From Mesorhizobium sp. B2-1-1 (lineage in GTDB: Bacteria > Pseudomonadota > Alphaproteobacteria > Rhizobiales > Rhizobiaceae): a DNA stretch of 64,000 bases. Below are positions 8,348-16,391 of the stretch, one piece after another (position 1 is the first letter of the stretch; every line of letters starts with the position of its first letter). A program made the position numbers and the translations under genes. The stretch lies in contig NZ_CP083954.1 of the NCBI RefSeq assembly GCF_006442975.2, positions 5,339,501-5,403,500 on the forward strand, in the 5' to 3' direction. The notes beneath the pieces are model-generated. The model saw only the letters and a program-made list of their open reading frames with translations. It ran no database searches and had not been told where the DNA came from.

Positions 8348-8827
8348 TTAGCCTCTGGAAGTTCGGCCACTGGCATTCCGTTGTCCAAGCCTGATCCTCT
8401 TGGCCGCCTCCGAGCGCAACGCAGTTAAATTTGGCGCCACAATCGGATAATCCGGCGGCAAGCCCCATTTCTGGCGATATTGCGCTGGCGTCATGCCGAT
8501 GGATGTCAGATACCGCTTCAAGGATTTCATGCGGCGCCCGTCCTCCAGGTTAACGATGAAGTCAGGGGTCACCGACTTGCGGATCGGCACGGCTGGAACA
8601 GGTTTCGGTTCGGGCTGGTGATCGCCCACGGCAAGCTTTTGCAAAGCACGGCCGACATTCTGGATCAGATCAACCAGATCGGAAGGCGACGTCCGGTTTT
8701 TCCTGACATAGGCCGAAACAATATCAGCGGTTAGCTCAATGTGGTCGGCGGGGTCAGAGTCCATGAGTCCGCTCATTGCCTGAAGAAGGCTATCTTCCGT
8801 GGCCGAGGCGCGGAGCACGTTCTGCAT
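8348..8827 (-). CDS. Ros/MucR-family transcriptional regulator lacking zinc ligands
   Basis: 159 residues. The MucR/Ros hallmarks are all present: an N-terminal helical region (TADIVSAYVRKNRTSPSDLVDLIQNV shown in part: SAYVRKNRTSPSDLVDLI), PAVPIRKSVTPDFI, LEDGRRMKSLKRYL, then MTPAQYRQKWGLPPDYPIVA. In canonical members the finger has Cys before LEDG and His residues after KSLKR; here these positions are Asn, Tyr and Ile (VNLEDG, KRYLTSIG). Zinc-independent Ros homologues are known from Mesorhizobium, so the protein may still fold and bind AT-rich DNA. MucR proteins regulate exopolysaccharide, motility and cell-cycle genes. The ATG at 8827 is the only good start. Confidence 0.9.
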   Translation of the reverse strand: MQNVLRASATEDSLLQAMSGLMDSDPADHIELTADIVSAYVRKNRTSPSDLVDLIQNVGRALQKLAVGDHQPEPKPVPAVPIRKSVTPDFIVNLEDGRRMKSLKRYLTSIGMTPAQYRQKWGLPPDYPIVAPNLTALRSEAAKRIRLGQRNASGRTSRG

Positions 8828-9312
8828 CGCTCATTGAAGGATTGCCCACCGTCACAGGAGAATGCTCCTGATGCCCCGCTCCTTGCATGGCCCAATGCCA
8901 TCCCCAGGTGCCGTTTGTGTCAATTGTCCCTTGGCGGCAGTCGATCCATCCAAAAGTGGTACCGCTTGCCAATCCCGATCCCGTGATGGCAGCGGCGAAA
9001 CCGGCAACACCGGCGGCACAGCTAAGCCGGCAAGACCTCACTGATCCGATGCCGGTGCGCACATGTCGCGTACCGGTATCGACCGTCAAATCGATATCCA
9101 GCGCCGCCTCGCTGCGACGGCTCGACTTATTCGCGACGGCTCGACTTGTTCAAGGCTGTCGTGTCTGGAGCTTCATGGCGCGCTTGAAGTCACGATTGTC
9201 CACGCGGCCGGCGCAAGACATGTCCAGGCCCGTAAGCCTTGAACAATGCTTGCGCCTTGTACTGTGCATGGGCGCTTGGACCTGAGCGGCGCGGCTTGAC
9301 GAACCGCTCTTT
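8828..9312. other. Intergenic gap, 485 bp
   Basis: Upstream region of the MucR-like gene. It contains a small hairpin (CAGGAG-AATG-CTCCTG at 8855-8870) and a 19-bp tandem duplication at 9114-9151. No convincing gene was found. Confidence 0.5.
9114..9151. repeat. 19-bp tandem duplication
   Basis: Two adjacent copies of GCGACGGCTCGACTTATTC, the second with one change (A to G at position 16). Non-coding. Function unknown. Confidence 0.7.
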
Positions 9313-9507
9313 CTACCACTCCGAGCCGGTATAGCCCGCAGCTTCCTTCCACAATGCGAGTGCGATGCTTGGCGAGCGGCCTTTCACTTCAATGTCTTTG
9401 CCGCGGTACTTTCCAGCCGCAATCCACACTGTCTTTGAACGCTGATAGATGTTGATGTCGAGGGCGCTGGCTAGAGCTTCCCAGTCCCTGCGTCTCGAAA
9501 AACCCAT
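9313..9507 (-). CDS. Small hypothetical protein (64 aa)
   Basis: 64 residues, soluble and slightly basic, starting RRRDWEALASAL and ending in KEAAGYTGSEW. The ATG has GGGGGT about 6 bases upstream. The alternation of charged and hydrophobic residues and the WxAAGKY..IEVKGRSP segment look like a real folded mini-protein of the kind common in rhizobial genomes, but the family is not recognised. It stands alone, with no cotranscribed neighbour. Confidence 0.5.
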   Translation of the reverse strand: MGFSRRRDWEALASALDINIYQRSKTVWIAAGKYRGKDIEVKGRSPSIALALWKEAAGYTGSEW

Positions 9508-10196
9508 CCGACCCCCATCTCTCCATAATGTGGAGCAGTAACGAACATGGCGGATGAGAGTTCCCAGATCGTGAGGACTTCACCATTGGTTTGCGCAAAT
9601 GGGTCGCACAGCGGTGAAAACTGCCTCCGCTGGCTACGCCAGCGGAGTATTGAATTGGGCGATATCCCCAGGCTGGAGCTATTTGGCCGCCTTTGCCGTC
9701 CTCTCCGCACCCACCAGACTTGCCAGCGGTTTTTCACCAGATCCGCAGGTGCCACCCGATCGGGCCGGCCTCGGACGACCCGGTCTTTGTCCGGAATCGG
9801 CAAAACGGCGAGATGAAAGAAGCCAACGAAGCACTCAGTGAGATTGTCAAAAGAATGTGTTTGATCATGATAAGCCTCCAAAAGAGGGCATTGCTTATCC
9901 CGTGGAGATGGATAGTTTTTCCCGAAAAATATCGCGTATATCTCGATTAATTCTTTGCACCCTTAAATGATATGGGACTCTGCGTGTATGTACCTATTAT
10001 ACAAAGAGAACCCTCACACGCTGATCTTCGTCTTGGCCCCGAACTGCAGACTGGCCATCAATGGATCGGCATGCGGGTAAGGGAAACGTAACGGCTGAAG
10101 CATGCAAAGCTTACGTGATACAAATTGTTGTGAACGCCCGTCCTCGTAAAATGGGTCTACATTCTTGGATGCGCGCGCATAGGTGAGGTCTTTGGC
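9508..10196. other. Intergenic gap, 689 bp
   Basis: Frames on both strands are open for 80-136 codons between 9550 and 9880, but none has a good ribosome binding site or familiar protein pattern. The segment 9880-10020 is AT-rich and probably holds promoter elements for the DUF4838 gene that starts at 10197. A decayed gene in 9550-9880 cannot be excluded. Confidence 0.45.
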
Positions 10197-12203
10197 ATGG
10201 GGCCGTTATCGCGAAGGACGTTTGCACAGGGAACGGTTCTGGGCCTGTTACACTGGCTTGGCTTTACCAACCCTGGCAAAGCGGCCACTCAATCTTCAGC
10301 TGGCGTAACGCTTATCGCCCGCGGCAGACCTGCGGCAACGCTCGTTACTTCGGATCAGCCGAGTGGCTCTGTTCACTACGCCGCCACGGAACTCGGCTGG
10401 CACATAAAAAAAGCGACCGGCATCCAACCTGCCATCACAACTGAAAACCATGTCTCGCCGGCTGGCCTGCGTAACGCCGCCCATATTTTTCTGGGCGACA
10501 CCCGGTTCGCCCGGGCAGCCGGAATCACATTCGGCGCATTGGCGCGTGAAACCTGTATCATCCGAACCGTCGGCAACCATCTGTGCATCGCCGGCCTCGA
10601 TCATCCCGGCAGTGCACTCGACCAAAACACGTCCGCGGGCACCCTCTTCGGCGTGTACGAGCTCCTTGATCACTATTTCGGTGTCCGATGGCTATGGCCA
10701 GGTGAGCTGGGAACGTTTGTCCCAAAGGCACAGTCTTTGGTGATCCCCGCGCTTGATTACGTCGTTACGCCCCGGTTCATGCAGCGTCGCGTGCGCGCTG
10801 GGGCTGGCTTCACGAGCGAAGAACATCCCGAAATGGGCTTCACCGCAGCAGCGGCGAAAGAATATATGAAAGCCCAGGCCACGTTCCTGCGTCGCCACCG
10901 AATGGGCCGCAGAGTACCCACGAACTACGGTCACGCTTTCGTCGACTGGTGGCAGCGGTATGGCACCGAGCATCCCGAATGGTTTCAATTGGTCAGAGGC
11001 AAACGGGGCCCGGTGAGGCTGGGTGCACGCTTCTCGATGTGCATTTCCAATCCGGGCTTGCGAGAAGAGATCGTCTCGCAATGGCGTGAGCATCGGAGCG
11101 CCTCTGCGGGACAGCCAACTTTCGTCAATGCGGTCGAGAACGACATCCCGGGGCAGTGCGAGTGCGAAATATGCAAAGCGCTGGATGGCCCAGAGCCGCC
11201 TGACTATCGAAAGTTCATTCCGTCGAAGTCGAAGATCGCCAGCAAGCCTTTCGTATCGGACCGCTATGCGCGTTCATGGCAAGCCATTCAGCGGATAGCC
11301 GCGAAAGACGACCCTAACGCGGTCGTGGTGGGATACGCCTATATGAATTACTTCGCGGCACCGACATCGGGAATCAAGTTGAACCCGAATATCCTGATCG
11401 GGTTTTGCCCATCGGCCTGGTACTATCCACGCAGCGGCGAAGAGCAGGACTGGATAAAAGACCAGTGGCGCGGATGGGCGGCAACGACTGCCCAGGTGTT
11501 CATGCGCACCAACTATTTCCTGGATGGCTACTGCATGCCGCACATATTCGCCGGCCAGTTCGCCGACGAGTTTCAGAACGCGGCGCGAAACGGGATGGTC
11601 GGAACCGATTTTGACTCGCTGACAGGCCATTGGGCGACGCAAGGTCCAAATCTCTATTTGTTGATGCGCCTGCAGACACATCCTGAGACTGCCGTGGAGT
11701 CATTGTTGTCGGAATATTATTCAGCCTTCGGACCTGCGGCCGACGACGTCAAAAGCTATTTTGATTATTGGCAGGCGTATACTTCGAACGCTCGCGCCCA
11801 GCTGCGGGAGGGGTTCGAGGCTCTTGGAGCATCTCGTTGGCGAAGCTGGGCGAAGGCGGCGCACGCTGTCTATCCAGAGGAGAGTTTCGCGCCGGCGGAA
11901 GCCTTGCTTGACAGGGCGGCAGCCTCCGCAATCCAAGATCCGGAAGCCTCGATGCGGGTGAAGTTTCTTGAGCTGGGATTGCAGCATGCGAAGCTGTGCT
12001 CGCGAGCGGCCAGCAAGCTCACGCTCGGCGATCCGCAATCCGCCTATGAGCGCGGAAAGCCGGAACTGGAAGCGTTGCTGCAATTTCGGCGATCATATGA
12101 GCATATGTGGATATCCAACATGAATCACTGCGCGTGGGTGGAGAGCCAGAGTTGGATCCTGCCGGGCTTTGCGATTCAATCTCCGGACCTTGATCCGGAA
12201 TGA
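10197..12203 (+). CDS. Tat-exported DUF4838 protein (glycoside-hydrolase-like)
   Basis: 668 residues. The N-terminus LSRRTFAQGTVLGLLHWLGF is a twin-arginine export signal. Residues about 50-190 resemble the N-terminal domain found before alpha-glucuronidase and similar glycosidase barrels (NTSAGTLFGVYELLDHYFGV, RWLWPGELGTFVP). The DUF4838 region follows (about 225-480), with NYGHAFVDWW, HPEWF and the Cys pair in CECEICKA. DUF4838 proteins are thought to act on carbohydrates outside the cytoplasm, but no activity is established as far as I know. It stands alone, with a strong hairpin just after its stop codon. Substrate unknown; a periplasmic glucuronidase-like role would fit the uronate locus at 18-36 kb, but that is only inference. 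Confidence 0.8.
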   Translation: MGPLSRRTFAQGTVLGLLHWLGFTNPGKAATQSSAGVTLIARGRPAATLVTSDQPSGSVHYAATELGWHIKKATGIQPAITTENHVSPAGLRNAAHIFLGDTRFARAAGITFGALARETCIIRTVGNHLCIAGLDHPGSALDQNTSAGTLFGVYELLDHYFGVRWLWPGELGTFVPKAQSLVIPALDYVVTPRFMQRRVRAGAGFTSEEHPEMGFTAAAAKEYMKAQATFLRRHRMGRRVPTNYGHAFVDWWQRYGTEHPEWFQLVRGKRGPVRLGARFSMCISNPGLREEIVSQWREHRSASAGQPTFVNAVENDIPGQCECEICKALDGPEPPDYRKFIPSKSKIASKPFVSDRYARSWQAIQRIAAKDDPNAVVVGYAYMNYFAAPTSGIKLNPNILIGFCPSAWYYPRSGEEQDWIKDQWRGWAATTAQVFMRTNYFLDGYCMPHIFAGQFADEFQNAARNGMVGTDFDSLTGHWATQGPNLYLLMRLQTHPETAVESLLSEYYSAFGPAADDVKSYFDYWQAYTSNARAQLREGFEALGASRWRSWAKAAHAVYPEESFAPAEALLDRAAASAIQDPEASMRVKFLELGLQHAKLCSRAASKLTLGDPQSAYERGKPELEALLQFRRSYEHMWISNMNHCAWVESQSWILPGFAIQSPDLDPE

Positions 12204-12960
12204 TCCATCTATTTTGAAAGAAGATTTGCGGGAAGCTAGCTGGCCAAGCCGCGCGATATCGCGCCCTGGCCAGCTAGGGAGAGGTGGTCGGCGTTGTGCC
12301 AGGCACTGCCGACTGTGCTCGGTGCAGTTGCGGGAGCGCTTCTGTCCATGAACGGGGGGACTGCGTCAAGACAGGCGACAGACACGACAATCACCTCGCA
12401 ATTTTTCCTCAATCGCCGGAGAGGACACGTCGTGCTGCGCGGAAGTCGGTGCCTGGCTCTGGTTTCCCGATGTGAGGCCGAGACTTGCCGGACTGCATTT
12501 TTCCTGTCGGCTTTGAGCTGTGTTACGTTGCCCTTGAACCGGTGGATCGGACCGAGGGGACTAGGGTCCGAAACCCGATTTTCATCCTGTTTGGCTGACA
12601 CCTCCCATTGTTTTGGGAGCTGTGAACCACCTGGGCATTTCGCGATTCGAAGGCGAACCTTCAACCGCGCCCTAGAGTATTGTTAGGCCCAGGTACTTCC
12701 CACCTCCCTTTATAGAACACGGGAAGTCTGTAACCTATGACTGCAAATTGTAAGCTGACAGTTTGGGGCTACTCCGTTCGGATACCGTGTGTTGCCGACG
12801 GCAAGGGCCGCGGCACCGATGGCAGCGGCAATGGCCATGCTCAACCGGCGCGTTCATCGGATCCCCGGTACCCAAGGTCAACGTCACAAGAGTCCGCAAA
12901 GTGTAGCCAGGAACATGGAACAACCGCTCTCAGCAGCAGTTGTCCGGTTCAGGAGGCAAT
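12204..12960. other. Intergenic gap, 757 bp
   Basis: Begins with the DUF4838 terminator hairpin (12236-12277). The remainder has open frames up to about 140 codons on either strand, but none with protein-like composition plus a start and ribosome binding site. Probably non-coding, possibly decayed sequence. Confidence 0.45.
12236..12277 (+). terminator. Long hairpin after the DUF4838 gene
   Basis: An 11-bp outer stem (CTAGCTGGCCA / TGGCCAGCTAG) encloses a perfect inner palindrome GCGCGATATCGCGC. It lies 32 bases after the stop codon. No T tract follows, so termination is inferred from position and stem strength. Confidence 0.55.
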
Positions 12961-13290
12961 ATGAGCGCGACGATCGAGTTCTTTCGAACCTGGCTGCAGG
13001 AGAATGTCGGAAACCTGGCGACCGACACGCAAGTCAGCGTCGCGGTGTTGGCCCAGCAATTCGAGCAGGATGCGGACGCCGCAGGATACGGGCGCGAGGT
13101 TCGCGAAGAAGATATCGGCAACATAGAGGACGCCATCCAGCAGGCCCTCGACAAGGCGAACGCAGCCAACGGCCGGCAACCAGTTCCGGAGGAAGATGGC
13201 TCGCTTACGCCGATTATCGAAGGTCTTGAGGCTGCGGAGCCTGAACACTCAGCGTCTGCCGCCGGTGACGGCCGTAAGGAAGGAAGCTGA
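12961..13290 (+). CDS. DUF768 family protein
   Basis: 109 residues. It matches the DUF768 pattern of small acidic Mesorhizobium proteins: EFFRTWLQENVG, then VAVLAQQFEQDADAAG and EEDIGNIEDAIQQALD. An AGGAGG lies 5 bases before the ATG at 12961, which decides the start. The C-terminal 35 residues are low-complexity and acidic. Function unknown; the family occurs in many copies in Mesorhizobium genomes. It lies 79 bp upstream of the metallophosphoesterase gene, and the two may be cotranscribed. Confidence 0.82.
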   Translation: MSATIEFFRTWLQENVGNLATDTQVSVAVLAQQFEQDADAAGYGREVREEDIGNIEDAIQQALDKANAANGRQPVPEEDGSLTPIIEGLEAAEPEHSASAAGDGRKEGS

Positions 13291-13369
13291 CGAGCGCGTA
13301 CAGCCGAATACCGGATCGTTAGTCCGGCGTATCGGGCTGGGTCGATCAGCGAGGGAAGTCGCGCGCAGG

Positions 13370-13870
13370 ATGATCTTCTTCACGAGCGATACTCATTTCA
13401 ACGATCCACGCATCCTGCGAATTGATCGGCGGCCGTTCGGCTCGCTGGCAACGCATGACGCGGCGCTGATGAGCCTCTGGAACGAGACCGTCGGCTCGGA
13501 CGACGAGATCTGGCATCTGGGTGATTTTGCCCGCCCGAAGGCCGGCATCGAAAACATCCTGTCGCAGCTCAATGGGCGCAAGCACCTGATCATCGGCAAC
13601 AATGACGGAAGCGATGCAACGCTCGCATCTGGCTGGGCCAGCATCCAGCACTATGCGGAACTGGTGGTGGACGGTACCCTCCTCGTCCTGTGCCATTATC
13701 CGTTTCGGACCTGGAATCAGATGGGCAAGGGATCGGTGAATTTGCACGGCCATTCGCATGGCAAGCTGAAGCCGCTTACTCGCCAGCGTGATGTCGGCGT
13801 TGACGTGTGGAATTTCCGGCCGGTTTCCCTGCCGATCCTGCTCAGCAAGCACAACCGTCGATCAGGCTGA
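13370..13870 (+). CDS. Calcineurin-like metallophosphoesterase
   Basis: 166 residues. The metal-binding motifs appear in order: FTSDTHFND (D, H), EIWHLGDFA (D), IIGNNDG (N-D in the usual GNHD position), LCHYPF (H) and LHGHSHGK (H-x-H). It is the short single-domain type found in bacteria and phages, probably a phosphodiesterase or phosphomonoesterase. The ATG at 13370 starts exactly at the first beta strand and has an AGGA-like sequence just ahead. Substrate unknown. Confidence 0.87.
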   Translation: MIFFTSDTHFNDPRILRIDRRPFGSLATHDAALMSLWNETVGSDDEIWHLGDFARPKAGIENILSQLNGRKHLIIGNNDGSDATLASGWASIQHYAELVVDGTLLVLCHYPFRTWNQMGKGSVNLHGHSHGKLKPLTRQRDVGVDVWNFRPVSLPILLSKHNRRSG

Positions 13871-14047
13871 GCGTGGCCCGTCGCCACTGACCGCAGTCGT
13901 CCTTTATACAGTTCTGGATGTGCTTCGCTCAGCATCAAAGCCGGACAAGAATGAAGATCGATCACGATTTTCCGTTACAGGAACAACAAGGACGGCGCTC
14001 CGTTGGGAAAGTGATCGCAACAAGCGATTTAACCAATGGAGGCACTT

Positions 14048-14353
14048 ATGATGAAAACGATCTTGGTCGCATCCGCCCTGTCCTTAGCGCTCGCCACATC
14101 CGCCCTGGCCCAAACGAGCGGCTCGGGCAATGCCGGCGGTACCGCAGGCGGCGGCATGAACAACAGCGGCACGAGCGTCAACGGCTCCGGCAGCACCACG
14201 GGGACCGTCACAACTGATCCGAATGCGACGAACTCGACCACGACAACACCAAACGGCATGAATGACCGTTGCAAGGACACTGCGGGCAATGACGTCGACA
14301 CCAATACCGCCAGCGGCACTGCCACCTCGCCGTCCCAAAATTGCAACAAATAG
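14048..14353 (+). CDS. Small secreted Ser/Thr/Asn/Gly-rich protein
   Basis: 101 residues. A signal peptide (MMKTILVASALSLALATSALA) is followed by a disordered, glycine/serine/threonine/asparagine-rich region and a C-terminal part with two cysteines (DRCKDTAGND, SQNCNK) that could form one disulfide. GGAGG lies 6 bases before the ATG at 14048. A perfect terminator hairpin follows. Similar short exported proteins are common in rhizobia; the function is unknown. Confidence 0.75.
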   Translation: MMKTILVASALSLALATSALAQTSGSGNAGGTAGGGMNNSGTSVNGSGSTTGTVTTDPNATNSTTTTPNGMNDRCKDTAGNDVDTNTASGTATSPSQNCNK

Positions 14354-14372
14354 TTCCGCCAGCAGAATTCAG

Positions 14373-14400
14373 CTCAGGCCCGGCGATGACCGGGCCTGAG
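14373..14400 (+). terminator. Terminator hairpin after the small secreted protein gene
   Basis: A perfect 11-bp stem (CTCAGGCCCGG / CCGGGCCTGAG) with a 6-base loop, 20 bases after the stop codon at 14353. No T tract, as is common in GC-rich alphaproteobacteria. It may also serve the convergent oxidoreductase gene. Confidence 0.65.
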
Positions 14401-14487
14401 ACATCATGTCGAATCGCAAGGCTGGGGCTATCGAAAGACGGAGTGCATGACCGCTATAGCGTCTTGGAGCACAAAGTCTTGAGCCTC

Positions 14488-15672
14488 TCAGTCGCACGCG
14501 ATCGGCAGCGGTTTCGTCTTGCCGGTCAATCTGGCTCCCAGCGTCAGGCTGTTCGGGAAACCGCTGACGAACGTGTTCATCGCGGCAGCGGACATGGGAT
14601 GGGAGGCAAGGCGCGCCAACAAGGCAGCCACGCGAATGCGGGTTGCAAATTGGCTGTTCCAGCCCTTCGAATAGCGGCGTCCAATAGCAATCCTTGCCGC
14701 TCGGTCCCAACGGGCGAACCTAGCCAGTTCATTGGCCAACAACCAGCCTGACTGCAAGGCCATCGAGATGCCTTCAGCGATGATGGGATGGGACTCACCG
14801 GCGAGGTTGCCCACCCGAAATATGTCGTTGGCAAAACATGGGCGTATGCCAGGCCGTATGGGACCTGCGGCGAGCCATTCGCCATCGAGCGTGGCATTCA
14901 CGATCGTGGAGGCGACACGGGGACACGAAGCAAGGATATGCGCATGAACAGCTTGGGCTGCCGACGAGGCGTTGCCTTTTTTGCGTAGCCTGATCAAGGC
15001 GTCGCGGCGTATGCAGCACGACAGCGACATCCTGTTCCGGTCGGCCCAGACCATGCCGCCATAGCCGCCCGGAAATGCCAGCAGGGGCATGAGGTCGCGG
15101 TCGAGCTCAGCGCCGGTGAAATGAGCCTTGAATCCGAAAAGATCGTGCGGCGCGTTGGTTTTCGGCAGGTTCGTCGGAAGCCTTCCTTGTTCCCACGAGC
15201 CATGCGCGGCAATAACGACCGGCGCAACGAGAACTCCCTGATCGTGCTTGCTTTCGATCCGAACCATAGCGTTGTCACCATCGGTGGTGATCTCCGCCGC
15301 CCGCCAAGGCTGGAACACGTCGGCTCCGGCATCGCGAGCCGCATCCAAAAGCATGCCATCCAGAACGTCGCGCCCGAGCGCGCGTCCAAATGCATCTCCC
15401 GCGGCCCGCGGCATGCCCGCATCCGTGCCGGGACCCGATGCAAAAAGTGCAACCCGCTTGACCTCCGGACCGGCTTTGGCGCGAACCGCGGCGCCTCCGC
15501 CCAATCTATCCAATAGATCCAGATTGACCGCGGACATGAATTCCCCGCAAACTTTGCGGCGCGGGAATTCACTTCGCTCGACGATAGCAACGGCGCGCCC
15601 CTGGCCGCTCAAAGCCAGGGCCACCGAAGAACCACTTGGCCCGGCGCCTATGACGATGGCGTCGTACATCAT
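14488..15672 (-). CDS. FAD-dependent oxidoreductase (geranylgeranyl reductase/monooxygenase-like)
   Basis: 394 residues, third gene of the type III PKS operon. The N-terminal FAD-binding fold is YDAIVIGAGPSGSSVALAL, followed by the family's RRKVCGEFMS segment and the second FAD motif FRVGNLAGESHPIIAEGISMA. This is the pattern of geranylgeranyl-reductase-like and aromatic-ring hydroxylase flavoproteins. The ATG at 15672 overlaps the methyltransferase stop codon by 4 bases (ATGA) and has GGAAGG 6 bases upstream. It probably hydroxylates or reduces the polyketide product; which of the two cannot be told. Confidence 0.87.
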   Translation of the reverse strand: MMYDAIVIGAGPSGSSVALALSGQGRAVAIVERSEFPRRKVCGEFMSAVNLDLLDRLGGGAAVRAKAGPEVKRVALFASGPGTDAGMPRAAGDAFGRALGRDVLDGMLLDAARDAGADVFQPWRAAEITTDGDNAMVRIESKHDQGVLVAPVVIAAHGSWEQGRLPTNLPKTNAPHDLFGFKAHFTGAELDRDLMPLLAFPGGYGGMVWADRNRMSLSCCIRRDALIRLRKKGNASSAAQAVHAHILASCPRVASTIVNATLDGEWLAAGPIRPGIRPCFANDIFRVGNLAGESHPIIAEGISMALQSGWLLANELARFARWDRAARIAIGRRYSKGWNSQFATRIRVAALLARLASHPMSAAAMNTFVSGFPNSLTLGARLTGKTKPLPIACD

Positions 15673-16391
15673 GGCAAACCTTCCGAAGCGCGGTCGACGG
15701 CAAGGAAGGCATGGGTAAACGGTCCAATTCTGCGTTCTGCACACTGGCGCCTGAAATCCGGGGGCCATAGGCTGGAAAGCTCATGACCCGCAAAACCGGC
15801 GCGGACGCTTGCCGGCGCATCGTGCAAAGTCACCTCGTTCGCGCCAATGATATGCAGAAGCGAGCAGGCTCTTAAGGCAATGGCGTTTCGGCTCGGCTCG
15901 GTGGCGAGAAACACTGGCGCCAGAGGGCGAAGCGCCAAAAACAGGCGTTTCAGGGCTGCGTCCGGAAAATGGTGCAGAAACAAGTTGGCCGATACCACAT
16001 CGAAGGCGCCGGCTCGGGGGCTTTGGATCCATTCGAAGACATCATCGATGATGGTTTCGACCCGCCAACCAAGTGCGTAGAAATCAGCGAACCGCCTGTC
16101 TGAAATGAGGTTGAACTGGTCAAGCATGACCAGGTCGACATCTGTCCAGCGCCGGGCGAGGCGCTTTGCGACGGAAAGCATGAATGCTCCATCGCCGGAA
16201 CCAATTTCCAAAAATCTGGTCGGGCTTTTGCGCACGCTTGCCTTCAACAGGCTGGCCATGATCGCGCTCTGAAACATCAGTGCGTTTATCCAGGCGAGAT
16301 CACGCCGCGAACCGACGGCCCTTGGATCGTCGGGAGGCAAATTGTCGAGCAGTTCCCGCTCGATCCGACGATGGTCGAGATCATTGGCCAT
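15669..16391 (-). CDS. SAM-dependent methyltransferase of the type III PKS operon
   Basis: 240 residues, class I methyltransferase fold. The SAM-binding motif I is RFLEIGSGDGAFML, with the acidic strand-2 end in DLVMLDQFNL and FDVVSANLFLHHF after it. It begins immediately after the PKS stop codon (no intergenic base) and overlaps the flavoprotein start, so the three genes are translationally coupled. By context it should methylate the PKS product on an oxygen or ring carbon. Confidence 0.87.
   Translation of the reverse strand: MANDLDHRRIERELLDNLPPDDPRAVGSRRDLAWINALMFQSAIMASLLKASVRKSPTRFLEIGSGDGAFMLSVAKRLARRWTDVDLVMLDQFNLISDRRFADFYALGWRVETIIDDVFEWIQSPRAGAFDVVSANLFLHHFPDAALKRLFLALRPLAPVFLATEPSRNAIALRACSLLHIIGANEVTLHDAPASVRAGFAGHELSSLWPPDFRRQCAERRIGPFTHAFLAVDRASEGLP

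Noticed and set aside
9471..9881. 136-codon minus-strand frame in the 9.5-10.2 kb gap
   Set aside because: It overlaps the better-supported 64-aa gene, has no good ribosome binding site and no family resemblance. Left as part of an unexplained gap.
12236..12664. 142-codon minus-strand frame between the DUF4838 and DUF768 genes
   Set aside because: It runs through the terminator hairpin of the DUF4838 gene and has no protein-like pattern.
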